This document shows positions 1-11,901 of a stretch of 64,000 bases of DNA, piece after piece. Under the pieces are notes generated by a model that was given only the letters and a program-made list of their open reading frames with translations, was not told the origin of the DNA and ran no database searches. The DNA is from Dermatemys mawii (lineage: Eukaryota > Chordata > Testudines > Dermatemydidae): contig ML677343.1 of the NCBI GenBank assembly GCA_007922305.1, positions 34,943,806 to 35,007,805 on the forward strand, read 5' to 3'. The first letter of the stretch is position 1, and every line of letters starts with the position of its first letter. A program made the position numbers and the translations under genes.

Positions 1-360
1 CGGAAGTTGCTCTACAGTGGTATGACCCTTTTTGGCCTGTGCAACTTTGTATGCAACAATGTAGGAAGCAGTCACTGCATTGCTTGTATTTTTGTAGAAT
101 GCACCTGTTGAATCGAGGTGCTGTCGTTTCAGACCTGATAACCACCACTCAAAATAATCTTCTTCCTTCTGCAACAAGTTTGGATGACACTTTTCGAGAT
201 GGAGTTTCAGTTTAGCCGGCTTCATTGAGTCATTCCCCAAGACTTTAAAACAAATAACACATTGTGGCAAATCCACGCCGCCGCCTTCTTGACAAGCAAA
301 GCCGAATCTGATGTAGTCCTTCGAATACTTGAGCTTGACTTTCCTTCCAGTCGTTGCCAT
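1..360 (-). CDS. hAT (Buster/ZBED5-like) transposase, N-terminal part, runs off the window
   Basis: Read on the minus strand from the ATG at 360-358, the frame stays open for 120 codons to the window edge, so the C-terminal part is missing. The N-terminus has a BED-type zinc finger: a Cys-x2-Cys pair (QCVIC, about residues 34-38) followed by a KLHLEKCH stretch with the His pair (about residues 56-61). After that come the YFEWWL and NAVTASYIVAYKVAQ segments, which I recognise from the Buster branch of hAT transposases and their domesticated relatives (ZBED5, FAM200). Such proteins bind the element's terminal inverted repeats and cut and paste the element. A CAG dinucleotide context just before the ATG (about 372-380) could be a splice acceptor for a 5' non-coding exon. 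The lack of stops or frameshifts over 360 bases suggests a fairly young or selected copy. Whether the catalytic DDE core is intact cannot be seen here. Confidence 0.8.
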   Translation of the reverse strand, partial: MATTGRKVKLKYSKDYIRFGFACQEGGGVDLPQCVICFKVLGNDSMKPAKLKLHLEKCHPNLLQKEEDYFEWWLSGLKRQHLDSTGAFYKNTSNAVTASYIVAYKVAQAKKGHTTVEQLP

Positions 361-1158
361 TGTCTCACATCTGTGGGGTTACAATGAAATTTTGATTTTT
401 TTGAATGGATGATTTATTTTGGGAGATGTATAGTAATTATAAATCACAAATCACTCATATAGATGTCCCAAAATAAGTTGTCCGTTGGCAAAAATTGGAA
501 CTACAATATAATATCCATCTAACTAGCACTGCTCACGTTACATGGGCTACGAAAAAATACACTGTGGTGGTTAGTTTTTATCTCTTGTATTTGGTTGAGT
601 AAAAACATATTTTAGGGTTATTTTTTAACAGATAATATTTTAGCACTGGTATCGCAGGTTAATAAAGTATTATTTATTTTGGGAGTAGACCATTTAACTT
701 AGTACTGTCAAAACTGAAATTACTTTCACACCAACCTGATAAATTCAAGAGATGCAAATATAAAAGTTTGTGTCTTACCCCCTGCGTTAAAATCCCCATA
801 CAAAAAAGCCACAAACGAAATAAAAAGTGTGTAATAAACTAACGAACGTAAAGTTGAAAATTGTGTGCAAACTTGCATTTTACAACAGAAATTATAAACA
901 AACTAAATCAGCACATTTAGCACAAAACGAACGACACGACAACCACACAGCAGGCTGGCGGGAGCTACACTGATGCTCAGAGCTTTAGACGGAAGTTACT
1001 GACAACACAACACAGTTGTGTCCTAGATGATGCAATAGACGACTCGCTATGTGCTTGTGAGCACAGAGTAAAACAGCCTAGCGGCAGTACCTGACTTTGG
1101 ACAATATTCATGTGGATCACCGAAAAAGTCTCTATGGACCACCAGTTGAGAATCCCTG
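1..1158 (-). mobile_element. hAT DNA transposon (Buster-like), one end only
   Basis: The transposase frame at 1-360 is transcribed leftward. The element's 5' terminal inverted repeat lies at its right end in this window: read on the minus strand from 1158 it starts CAGGGATTCTCAACTGGTGG, typical of Buster-type hAT ends. The adjoining 8 bases (1159-1166, TTGTAGAT) would be one copy of the target duplication. The other end is outside the window, so the pair cannot be checked. The 361-1130 part is AT-rich 5' non-coding sequence. Confidence 0.7.
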
Positions 1159-3852
1159 TTGTAGATGGCTGTGAATAATATTTGTCTGCTTAGAAGATCA
1201 AAAAGGACTTTGTTTTGGAGTAATGGTGCATGCTGGGGCACAACACTGGGCTTGACTTCAATTCTTGAGCTCTTTGAGAACTGGTAGGGAAGCAGCTGTT
1301 GGCAGAATGGGGGTGGATGTTTTTCGGAGTGATAAGCAGAAACATTTCATCACTGTTTCCAGTGCTGAGTAGGAAAAGATGTTCCCTCCTTAAATTGGGT
1401 CAAAAATACAGTGAAAAATATCAAACTGGAATGAGCGCGCCAATCCCCAAGTGCATCGGTGAAAGACTATTATGAGATTCAGAACTCTTCTGGTCAGTTT
1501 GTCTCACTTGTGAGCTGGTGTTCCAGCGCTTCAAAGGGCAATTCTCAAGTGTTCATTGCTGGTCAAATAACTCTTCCTGCCCTGCCAATCAGTTTTTAAA
1601 ATATACTAACTACAAAATAGAAAAACTAGGCAATATACCTGACAGTACACAAGTCATGAAGCATTAGCTTCTTCCTGTCTTGAGCCAATCAATGAAACTC
1701 CATGCAACAGAAAATGACGTTTGGGCCAGAGAATGGGATACCTTTGAAAGAATTTAGCAAATGCCAAGAGATGTGTGCTAGCCATGGTGTTCTGGTCCCT
1801 GAGAATTTTCTGCTCAGCGCTCTGCCTTCAGTGGGCTGGAGGGGACTTGGCAGAAAATTGTAGAAACATCCAAATGATTGCTAGGTGGTTTTGAGCAGAT
1901 TTTAGAGAAGGGTTAATCCTGTGCATTTAGCCTTGGGTCATTCTAGGAATGAAATGCAGCCCCATGTGGGGTGGAACCTGGCAGCCGTGTACTGGTGGAA
2001 AATGACTCTACACCAGCTGATGGTAGAAAGAAGGTAATGTCTTATGGCTGATGAATGCAGGGAGGAATTTGGGGTGGGGGGCAAAATGCAAGTACTCACG
2101 TTGAAATCTGACTAGCATGTCAGTTAATGCACCATGTTTTAGGAAGGATGCATGAGCTCTAGTGACAAATTCTTGGATCCTCTGTGTTTTTTTTTTTCCC
2201 CTCCAAATACTTCATTTCCAGCACTGCTGTGATTCCGGTACACATGCTGGGTTACTGGACTTAGCACCATCTGCTGGATCACGGCCGCTCTTTCCAGCAG
2301 CACCTTCGTGGTCTTGGGAGAGTATCTGTCTAGGTACTGATGTGCCCTGCTTTGTCTGTGAGAACTGACTAGCCTAAAAGGGCTAGATGTTATGGTTGCC
2401 ACCTTCTGGAGAGGTTTAGCTGTTTTGTTCATTTACCTACAGACAGCATGCTTGGAGCTGTACAAGGCACAAATATGAAGATTGTCCCAGACTTGAGAAC
2501 TTTATGATCCAATAGACACACAAGATAGGAACCACTGGGAGACCCACAGGAGAGAACAAGTGTAGTTCAGGCTGGCAGAATCCCCCAGTGGAGACCCAGC
2601 TTATCCTGGCAAAAGAAGTACTTTTCCCAATATAGTTAAACACCCCCCACAGGACTCCAAGCTGCATCTACAGACATAGCTATGTCAATTCGGGATGTGA
2701 TTTCCCACGAGGGGGTGGTTCTCCTAACAGAAACACTTGTGCCAGCAAATCTTTCTAGTGTAGTTTTTAGTAATTTTCCTGCTTTCACACACACTTCCTC
2801 TAAGGTAGCCTTGGGAAAGAGAAAGTGTTCAGTAAATACTGCGCTGACCACCCTGAAGTGTGAGATGCCCCCACGTGTAATAGGGCTGTGTGTCCAAGCA
2901 GTAACTGAGAAATGAAATTCGCTCAGGGTACCTGCTTTGCTATGGCAATGTGAGGGTTTGGCCCTGCTCTGCGGGGTTTTCAGACAGACTGTGGCCTGGC
3001 AATTCTGTATTATTTTTGTAAAAGGCTCAAGGAAGCACTAGGAGCATCTTGTAGGCACCCAGCAATTATCATAATAAACAGTTTTATCATCTGCTTGGCA
3101 ATCAATAACGTGGCTTACTCTGCTTTAGTATCTCAATGGTATTGATTACTTTAACAACTGTGCTGCGGTTAGTGCATGTTAACTCCTGCTCTGCTGGTAG
3201 GGCCTGACACTTTCGCTGGAGGAGGCAAAAAAGCTCTGTTGTCAGTCTAGGCAAGTTCACAAATTTGATAGCACGCCAGGCCAAAACTAGCTTTAGTCCT
3301 GCAATGACTGAGAAATGTGGGGCCTGGTATGTTTTGGGGAAATAGTATTTTAAACATTTAGAGCAATTGGATTAAAATGTGAATATCAAAAGCCTAAATA
3401 CTTCCCTGTGTTTTCCCTACTTGGTGGATTCTGATTTTGATCATTACTTACTCTGTTGTAACTTTATAGAGCGGTTTTTATGTAAGTGGGTTTTTTTCTG
3501 AGCATTGATTGTGATCTCTATACCTCACTTCTGAGAGAGAGGATGCCTGTGGGCCTTGAAGCTAAAGCACACCCCTCTATCCAGGGTCCTGGGCCCCACT
3601 GTCCTCAGAAATCAACAGGAGCTCAGATTTCTTATTGGAGTATGAATTTGTCCCAGACATTCCAGCTTCTACCTGATTTCTCAGTGCTGGAATCCCCTGG
3701 TCTTCAGGGACTGCACAAGAACTGGTCAGCTCACGGTATGGAATTCTCTCTCAGCTGGCACCCAAGGTTGCCACATGCTCCTTGACCTTGGGGGGGCAGG
3801 GGGTGAGGGGGAATATAGTTTTTCTTGGATACTGAATTGGGAACAAATTGCT
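1159..3852. other. Intronic sequence without recognised features
   Basis: No coding exon, RNA gene or confidently identifiable repeat. Short open frames here have no protein-like composition. A stretch near 2460-2620 could be an old repeat remnant but I cannot name it. Confidence 0.5.
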
Positions 3853-4135
3853 AAGGATATGTCTATACTACTTGCTAGATTGGTGGGCAGCGATCGATCC
3901 AGTGGGAGTCGGTTATTGTGTCTACTCTAGACGCGATAAATCAACCCCCGAGTGCTATCCTGTAGACTCTGGAACTCCACCACCACCGCCAGAAATGCAG
4001 GTGGAGTCGACGGGGGAGTGGCAGCCATTGACTCACCGCAGTGAAGACACCGCAGTGAGTAGATCTAAGTACGTTGACTTCAGCTACGCTATTCACATAG
4101 CTGAAGTTCCTTAACTTAGATCGAATCTGTTGCAG
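3853..4135. mobile_element. Non-autonomous DNA transposon copy (TCGA-rich, 'GTCTACACTAGAC' type)
   Basis: This resembles an abundant reptile repeat that begins with a GTCTACACT-like end and contains CGATCGATCC, a CTCTAGACGCGATAAATC segment and a subterminal hairpin (TTCAGCTACG and its complement around 4079-4107). It is degenerate, and its target duplication was not resolved. The family name is from memory of similar sequences, not a database search. Confidence 0.55.
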
Positions 4136-5107
4136 CATTTTAACAGCCTTGCCATGCTACAGTCTCAGCTCAAGAAGAGCAGTTCAGAGCTTGTTCTGTT
4201 TTGGGAGGCAGAAGTCTGCTTTCTTCTCTTCGGGTTCCTGACAGGAGTGTGAGGAAAGCAATACGTCCTGGACCTTGGCTGTAACTAGGAAGTTTTGTCT
4301 CATGGCCCAGTATTTCTCCTAATGGAATTTCCCATCAGTTACTGCCCTGCTGATTTCTGATCAATGAAAATGAAATTGCATCACCTCCTCAGAGGCTCCA
4401 TGTATGGCTGCAGCTTCCAGCCGTGTCAGTTCCGGTAAAACAATCTCATCAGGCGTGTGAGAGGGTAATAAGAAATAAAAATAAACCCCCACAATTAGCA
4501 AGAGGCTGAACAGCAGAGTAACGGAGTCCTGGAGACCAGGAGAGCCACATTCAGTGACTCCTCGCTCCACCCCAAGATCTCCTGGCAGTTCAAACTTGCA
4601 GCCCCCTGAATCCTGCTTCAGCTCGCTTTTGGGTGAGCCCTGAAATCTGCGTGCATCCACTCCAGGCACATCCTGTAACTTTACCTCTTTGAGTCACAGT
4701 TAAACCATTCTGGAGTTAACAACTGCAAGTTGCATTAGGATTCAATTTTCCTGAAAGCGTTACAAACAGTGGCAGTGTGTGGCATGGGCCAGGAGAGCCC
4801 AAACTCCAGACTCTCCACTTATTGAATGGGATTCAGCCTAGTGATGCCCACTGGTTCCTGGACACAGTGGGCTTTGTTTTAATCAGACGACTATCTCTGA
4901 AGTGACACCATGACCTAGACACCAGTAGTAGATGGATGAGTAGGTGCCGTGCTCATGGGAATAACCTGTTTTTAGAAATTCTCAATTCTGTTACAAGGTT
5001 ACACACAAGAATAAGGGCATGTAGATGGGAAACTTTTCCAGTTACAGCGGGATAGTTAAACTGGTGTAGATATATTGATATAACTCCCTGTGTGGACACT
5101 TATTTCC
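4136..5107. other. Intronic sequence without recognised features
   Basis: Nothing identifiable. The minus-strand open frame near 4361-4669 has low-complexity hydrophobic content and no homologue I recognise. Confidence 0.45.
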
Positions 5108-5395
5108 AGTGGCTTTTTGGCCTAGTTTAAAGGCTAGTCTACACTAGAAGTGTCGCATCTCATGAAGAGAGTCTGCCAACAGGATAGAGCTCTCCAGTTG
5201 GCATCAGAAATCAGCATTCACGAGAGGTGGTAGTAGTGTTGGTGGAAGAAACTCTCCCACCGACAGCTCTCTCCTTACTGGTGCTTGGGTGGGTGTAAGT
5301 TTCATCGACTAGGGTTGGCTTATTCACACCCCTGAATGATGTAAGTTCTACCAAAGTACGTGGCAGTATAGATCTGACCTAAACTGCTTCCAAAG
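5108..5395. mobile_element. Non-autonomous DNA transposon, related to the copy at 3853
   Basis: One end reads AGGCTAGTCTACACTAG, and the other end, reversed, reads AGGTCAGATCTATACTG, giving approximate terminal inverted repeats. The interior is about 250 bases and non-coding. The target duplication is not clear (possibly TAA). Confidence 0.5.
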
Positions 5396-6189
5396 TGACA
5401 TAAGCTAAACTGAGAAAAGGCAGGGCTATATCAGAATAAGAGCGTCTACCTGAGGAATTGCACCAGTAGAACCTTTGCAGGTTAAGTGAATGCCTTTGCG
5501 TATACTTGTGCAGATAAGCCTTAATGCCCTGTCTGTAGGGAACTAACCAGACAGTAGCAACTGTTTTGGGGGGTGCGGGGGGAGGGAGGCTTGTTTTACT
5601 GGTTTTCCGACACTGTGCTCCGTAACATTCTCTTATTTGAAGTTGAGTGTTGCTGCTGAGCTATTGCATCCTATAGGTACTCTAACTTGCATCAGTCATT
5701 CAGCTGAACCATCAGTTGATCAGTTCAATCCCTACAGCACACTTCACAGCTAGGACCATTGCTCAAAACCCAAATTACTTGTCAGAAGACTAAAGGACTA
5801 CGTCTGAGGACAAGTCCTTGTGTCCCTGTCATGGATGGCATGCATCGCCACCATGTAATTCGTTGTGCTTCCTGACATCTCTCCTGTCCGGTTACCAAAA
5901 TGATTGCAGAATGCTGTAATGTTGCTGAAGTGGCAGGACTGAGCACTTCATGGATTCATAAAGTCACTGCTTAATTGTCCTACATATCTGCTTTCCCAAA
6001 GGATGCGAGCTGGGGTCTGTGCCCTGGTCCAGGAGAAGGGTGTGATTGATAACTCTGGCTACTGTGGTTCTGGTTTTGCCCTTGACACTAGACAGAAATC
6101 TGGTGGAGGGAACACCACGTTGGCAGGGACTTCTCACCTGGCATATGAGCCTGCATGGGTGAATGGGCATAAGAAAGTTTTGGGTGTTT
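5396..6189. other. Intronic sequence without recognised features
   Basis: Contains a short G-rich stretch near 5568-5590. Nothing else identifiable. Confidence 0.4.
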
Positions 6190-6302
6190 AGAACATAAGA
6201 GAGGCTGTACTGGGTCAGACCAAAGGTCCATCCAGCCCAGTACCCTGTCTACTGATAGTGGCCAATGCCAGGTGCCCTGGAGTGAGTGAACCGATCAGGT
6301 AA
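6190..6302 (-). mobile_element. CR1 LINE 3' fragment
   Basis: The sequence from AGAACATAAG through CTGGGTCAGACCAAAGGTCC to GGCCAATGCCAGGTGCCC is the reverse complement of the classic reptile CR1 3' end. It is 5'-truncated, as is usual for CR1. Confidence 0.85.
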
Positions 6303-8767
6303 AGATTAAGTGCTTAGAGAATACCTTGTTTTTATGAGCTACTTTGGGGCATGTAGAGACTTCACTGTCTGTCTGTATAAAGATTTCCTTTCTGAGTTGT
6401 GTTTCTGTAGCAAAGAAAATACCTGGAATACTTTTGCTGAAGAGAGAAGAAGGTGGCCTGCACAGCACAGGCTGTTGAAGTACTTGGAAGTTATAGGATG
6501 GACAAAGATGCAGTGAAGCTTGAAACATCAGGAGTGAAAAGCTTCTTCCAGGAGTCATTACTGTTACTTGCAGCACAGAGTCTGTTGATTATAGTTTTAC
6601 ATTCCTCCTTCAGGCACAGCCAGTAAGAACCTCTGCAGCTCTGTAACCTCAGGCTGTGATCTCATCTCATCTTGTAAGATAAGCAGGCTAATGTGGAGCA
6701 GTAAAGATCTAGCATTTGTTATAAGAGTAGGTGTGTCAGTCCCACTGTTTTGGTCTAATTGCAGTTAGAATGAAGGGGTGTCTACCCTCATCGCTACGAC
6801 TGGTTGTTTCAGCACGAGTAGCAGTGGTATTGGTGTAGACAAGATACTAGGCAAACTTCAGTTTCTGTACCACATTACATACGGCTGCAAGGGTTACACT
6901 GCAAAGGTTAAAACTGCTCTTGACTGCTTAAAGCATTAGCACTAGCGCCAATGAAACCGAGCCAGTGGTAGCGAAGATGAGAAACTGCAATAAAAAGCCT
7001 GGAGCGGACAAGAGTGAATTCTGTAATGTCTGCGAATCCCCCTGCAGTTTGTACAGGCAAACTGCTCTTCACTCCAGAGGCAGGGTTCAAAGGCTGAGTG
7101 AGGAGATGGGAATGTTTGTCCTGCTGCTCCCGCCAACTTGCTGTTTGACCGCAGACGAGTCACTTAATTTCTCTGTCTCTGTTTCCTTTATCTGTACAAA
7201 AGAGACGATGGCACTTACCTTTGAGATCTACAGATGAAAGCCAAGTATTGCAGACAGTTAGTTAGTACTTCTCTCCTAACTAGTTATGTGGTGTTGCCTG
7301 TGAAGAATAGCTGCTATGCTCCTCCCCAGAAGTGGGTGATCTTTGCATATGGTTTGTAAAATGCATTTTGCTGGAAGGCCCTATCTCTGTTGTGTATAAG
7401 CAGGGCCCTGTGTACTCCTCAATACAGGGGGGCCAGATGCTGTGCGGGGTTTGCCTTTTCAGGTGGGGACCCTCTCTCCTGTTTCCATGCCAAGTGGTTG
7501 AGCCCTACGGCTTCCAGTCCTCTCTTGTTCAGCATTGTCTTTGCTTCCTGCTGCTTGAAAAGCTGTTTATGCTAATGATGCCCTGAAGATCTGAGGAACT
7601 TGCTGTGCCTGTACCTGTGAGTCTGTGCATGTGTTTTCTACCCTACTGACGAGTGTGTGCAGGGCAACGCTTGTGTGTATTGTCAGGGCGCCAGTTCCAG
7701 ACCCTGCGCCAGAGCCAGCTGGCAATGGCAAGGACCCTCACTTCTGCTTTTGTTCCTGCTGTGAGGAAAACGCAAACCTTCTTCAGAGTCACTCTGGAGA
7801 TACCTGCTGTGTGAGTCTCTCCTTTCCTCAGGCCATCTTCTACTTAGTCCTCTCCCAGTGCCGAGCACCCTTCTGCATTGGTTGGCAGGCCCTTGCTGCC
7901 CCTCCCCCGCAGAACAAAGTATGTAGTACTTAAACAGTAAATCACATGGCAGCTTCTCCAGTCAGGGAGTATGGCAGGCATGGTCATGAAAAGGGAACAC
8001 TGCAGCAGGGTGGCAGGGCTCTTCAGTTGCCCTGTCCCATCAGTGGGTGCTGGAACCCTGCAGGGTAGTGCTGGCTGGATTCCTAGTCCCTCAGCAGGGC
8101 TCTAATCGCCCTGCCGTAACGGAGCCCTGACTGTCTTGGCCAGCTGGAGCCAGTCTTGGTCAGAGGTCTCTGCAGGGAAACTCAAGGAGCAGCCAAATGT
8201 AAGAAGATCGCATAGGCTGAGCTGTGTTCTTGTTGTTGCTTTGTTAGTTAATGCAAACCTCAGAAAAGCGGTAAATAAAGGCTAGTAGTGAATGTAGACG
8301 CTGTCCAGAATTGAGCAGGAATAGCTTGTGCTAACAAACACACAAGACGCAGTATTGGCATTATGGTCATTTAACTGTTTGATCAGTTACTTCCTATGGT
8401 ATGTATCTATTGTCTTCTCTCATGAAGAGTGTGGGGAAAATAATTTGCCCTGTGAAATTAGTTGCTCCTTGTTGAAATGTTGGGCTGCAGTGATTAAAAA
8501 AATGCTGCTTTTGTTTTCTCATTAGGAATCACATAATAAGAATCCCAGAGAACTGACGCTCTGAAATGTTGCTGGAAACCCCCATCAAGAACTATTCTGC
8601 AAGCTGCACATACACTTTATTGTTATGCCTAGATTTTTACTCATAAACACCATTTTTATTCTGTTATTCCAAGGCACGGTGCAAACTCAGATTCCTCTTA
8701 ATAAGAATATCTGCCAGCCTCCCTGGTACCTCAGTGAGGAGGGAAGAGCTGAGCTGTGTCACATTTA
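6303..8767. other. Intronic sequence; MIR-like SINE fragment inside, otherwise nothing recognised
   Basis: At about 7131-7232 there is a MIR-like segment (GACGAGTCACTTAATTTCTC, then CTGTACAAAAGAGACGATGG). The rest, including the Leu/Cys-rich open frames near 7332-7933, shows no exon structure or known protein similarity. Confidence 0.45.
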
Positions 8768-8775
8768 GGATATAA

Positions 8776-9662
8776 CAGGGGTGGGCAAACTTTTTGGCCC
8801 AAGGGCCACATCGGGCTTCAAAATGGTGCGGAGGGCTGGGTAGAGAAGGCTGTGCCTCCCTAAATGGCCTGGAGTGCCTCTGCCCCCTATGTGACCCCTG
8901 CCCTCTGACTGCCCCCCTCAGAACCCTCAACCCATCCAACACCCCCTTTGTCCCCTGATCACCCCTCTGGAGACCCCCCACCCTAACTCCCTCCCCAGGA
9001 CCCCACCCTCTATCTAAGGCCCCCTGCTCTTTATTCCCTAACTGTTCCCTCCTGAGATGCCCCCTCAAACCACCACCACCCTGGACCCCACCACCTAAGG
9101 CCTCCCTCCCCGCCCGCGGCTTACCTGCTCGGCCGGCTCCAGCGGCTCGGCTCGGCCCTCCCTGTGCTCCCAACCCGGTGCCCGCGCTGGGGAGCACAGC
9201 CCCCCGGCTCCTCCGGGCATGGCTCCCTGTGCTCCCGGCCTGGCGCCTCCGCCCGGGAGCGCGGGGCCACCGCGGCTCCTCTCTCCCCGGCGTGACGTCT
9301 CCCCCAGGGAGCACGGCGCCCCTGCGGCTCCTCATTCCCTGGCGTTGCCCGTCCGCCTGGGAGCGCAGAGCCCCCACGGCTCCCTGCGCTTCCGGCCGGC
9401 GCCTCAGCCAGGGAGCGCGGGGGCTCCCGCGGCTCCTCCCGGCCCGGCGCCCCCCGCTGGGGAGCGCGGGGGCTCCCGCGGCTCCTGCTTCTCCCGGCCC
9501 GGCCCCCAGGCCGGCAGTGCAGGGCTGCAGCTAGCTGTGCTTGCCTGGCGCCCCTGGCTGGGAGCGAGGGGCCACTGGCCCCAGCCCCAGACACAGCCAG
9601 TGGGCTGGATAAAAATGGCTGGCGGGCCGGATATGGCCTGCGGGCCGTATTGCCCGCCCCTG
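8776..9662. mobile_element. Non-autonomous hAT transposon, GC-rich, with perfect 8-bp target duplication
   Basis: The ends are CAGGGGTGGGCAAACT and, reversed, CAGGGGCGGGCAATAC. The element is 887 bp and is flanked by identical 8-mers GGATATAA at 8768-8775 and 9663-9670. Bases about 9110-9560 are very GC- and CpG-rich and made of degenerate tandem units around GGGAGCGCGG and GGCTCCTC. Long open frames on both strands (up to 237 codons) follow from this composition and are not genes. Perfect target copies suggest a relatively recent insertion. Confidence 0.9.
9100..9570. repeat. GC/CpG-rich degenerate tandem repeat inside the hAT element
   Basis: Units of roughly 35-60 bases recur with the shared words GGGAGCGCGG(G), CCGCGGCTCC and CCCGGCCCGGCGCC. 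It stands out sharply from the AT-balanced intron around it and would score as a CpG island. Confidence 0.7.
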
Positions 9663-9670
9663 GGATATAA

Positions 9671-11475
9671 GAATAAACTGCTCTGGTGAAGCTGGGAGTT
9701 GAACCCCGGAGGACATCCCTGAATGCTGCTGCCTGGCTCAAACTTTGGCTCTGTGCTGCACCATTCCTTTGAGCTGATGCTTTGGGAATTAGGCAAGAGC
9801 TCCCTATTCTCAAAAGTCATTTTCCATGTATTTGTTGACTAAGATCTGCTGTATAAATGTTCTAAAGTGACATGTCCATGCAACCTTAATTTTACCCCCT
9901 TGTGTATCCATCCTGTGCATTGGAGAAGGCAGGAGTCCTATGGGAAGGAACAGTATGCATTCAGATAACTACAGATTTGTGCTTTAAGGGGCTGAGTTAA
10001 GCCCTGCATGGGCAACCTACATTCCAGAGTTTCTTAATTTTCAAGTGCTTGGCTTTGCAATCTAACTGTTTTGAATATAGCCTTTTCTGTATATAATTTC
10101 CTATTCTTTTAAAAAGGAAAAGGTTAAAAAATATGGGTATGAATAATGCATCCTCAGTAGCATAGGAACTGTGAACTTTCAATACTGCTACTGGCCACTT
10201 GAGCTACAAGACAGAATGGTTACAGAATTGGCAGCAGGGGAAAGGGGTTGTCCCAGTAGGACATGGGTTGCTGGGCTGGGTGTTGGATTCAGGGGATATT
10301 TGGGAGGAGTCTGGCCTGGCTCTCTTCCCCTTCCTTCCCTGCTGCAGCTTACCTGCATCTCTCTGTTTATAGCATGGTGTCCACAGCAAACGGCAGCAGG
10401 CCCCAGTCTAAGAATATTTGGTGGTTATTTTGGCAAGGTGCCACATCTTTTCAGAGGTTGATTAGTGACAAAGTGGGAACTGGGGATTTTTAACCATTCA
10501 CCTCAGCAAAACGTGGACGGCATTTCCTGGGACAAAGAAAAGGCACCTCTCTGGTCCAGGGACTTTCCACATGCAAACTTCAAAAGTGTGCTGCAAACAG
10601 TAGAGGTGTTTAGAGCACCTCAAAAAAATTGCAAGAATTTATTATAATGTAAGATTAAGCAACCTAAATATAGGGTTTGCTTCCAGCTCTCCCTATAATT
10701 AGCAGATTTCACACTCTTTATTATAGACAGTTGTGCTTTGTATTCTGGGTACTCTGAAAAGCTGATAATTTTCCAAACCGATATTTCCCATCATCTATTT
10801 TGCCTGGTATGCAACAGCATCCAGCTTTCTCCAGTTAACCTACACGGAAATCTGGGACTGTCCAATACATGAGGTCAGTGTTCTTAAAAGGCAGTGCAGG
10901 GTTTTGGTAACAAAGCACACATGCTGCTGAGCAGTGTGAATGTGAACCTGTGTTTCCCCTCCCTCAAGGGCACCCTCTTGCAGGCTTCTAGCTCCCAGCT
11001 GTTGTTTGTGGGCAGAGGACCACCTCTCACTCCTGCCTGATAAGGGATTTTAAGGCTGGTCAGCTGTCTGCCTACACTGCCATCCCCAGCAAGCCAGACT
11101 ACTGCCCGCACGTTGCTTTCTCTCTGAGGACTATGACCAGTGTTAGCGCACAGCTTTCTAAGCAAGCACATTTATTCTAAAGGTAACAGCAATACAGAGC
11201 AAACATTAAAACAATAAAATAACTTGTATGCATGCTAAAAAGCTTACCCGAGGTCACCCCCTGGTTCCAGTCTAGGGCTCTGATAGATGTTGGTCTGTCA
11301 AAACCCGCAACTGGCTTTTGCCCATGCTTACAAGTTCATCCATGTTAGATCCAGAATGAGAACGAAGGCCCGAGACAGTTAAGCTTGAACTGTTTGTCCA
11401 AATGGCTTTTCTTTGGCTGATGGTCTCTGGAGAATCCAGTTTGAACCAGAATATGTGATGCTCCTTAGGAGGTAG
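9671..11475. other. Intronic sequence without recognised features
   Basis: No exon or RNA gene seen. A stretch at 10620-10780 is AT-rich. I cannot assign any repeat family with confidence. Confidence 0.4.
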
Positions 11476-11485
11476 TATCTCTCTG

Positions 11486-11600
11486 AGTGGGTCTTCGCCC
11501 ACGAAAGCTTATGATCCCTAAGATCTGTTAGTCTATAAGGTGCTATGAGACTCTTTGTCGCTTTTGCAGATCCAGACTAACACGGCTACTCCTCCGATAC
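11486..11600 (-). mobile_element. Penelope-like element family A, 3'-end fragment with 10-bp target duplication
   Basis: The + strand reads AGTGGGTCTTCGCCCACGAA, then GCTTATGATCCCTAAG, then GTTAGTCTATAAGGTGC, and ends at CTAACACGGCTAC...GATAC, the terminal sequence of family A. TATCTCTCTG occurs directly on both sides (11476-11485 and 11601-11610). The copy begins exactly at helix II of the hammerhead-like core. Confidence 0.75.
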
Positions 11601-11610
11601 TATCTCTCTG

Positions 11611-11863
11611 GAGGTGTTACAACCTGAGTGATTTGCCTTGATCATCCCCCACTGTTTTCACTTCCTGGAGTGCTGTAGTAACCGTCTCCCCGTTGAATGC
11701 ACGTAGTCCATAGACCACCATGATGCAAAAACCATTCATACGCATAACACAACATGGTCACCCAGTGGTATTGCCAGAAGCTGCCATGACTGTGTGGAAA
11801 GGGTCAGTGCTTCAGAGTCTCCACACCTGTACTCCCGAGATTTGCTGGGGCCATGGTAGTTGG

Positions 11864-11901
<38 letters not shown>

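Noticed and set aside
8664..9820. Several 118-237-codon frames on both strands
   Set aside because: They follow from the stop-poor GC-rich core of the hAT element and are Arg/Gly/Pro/Ala-rich without domains.
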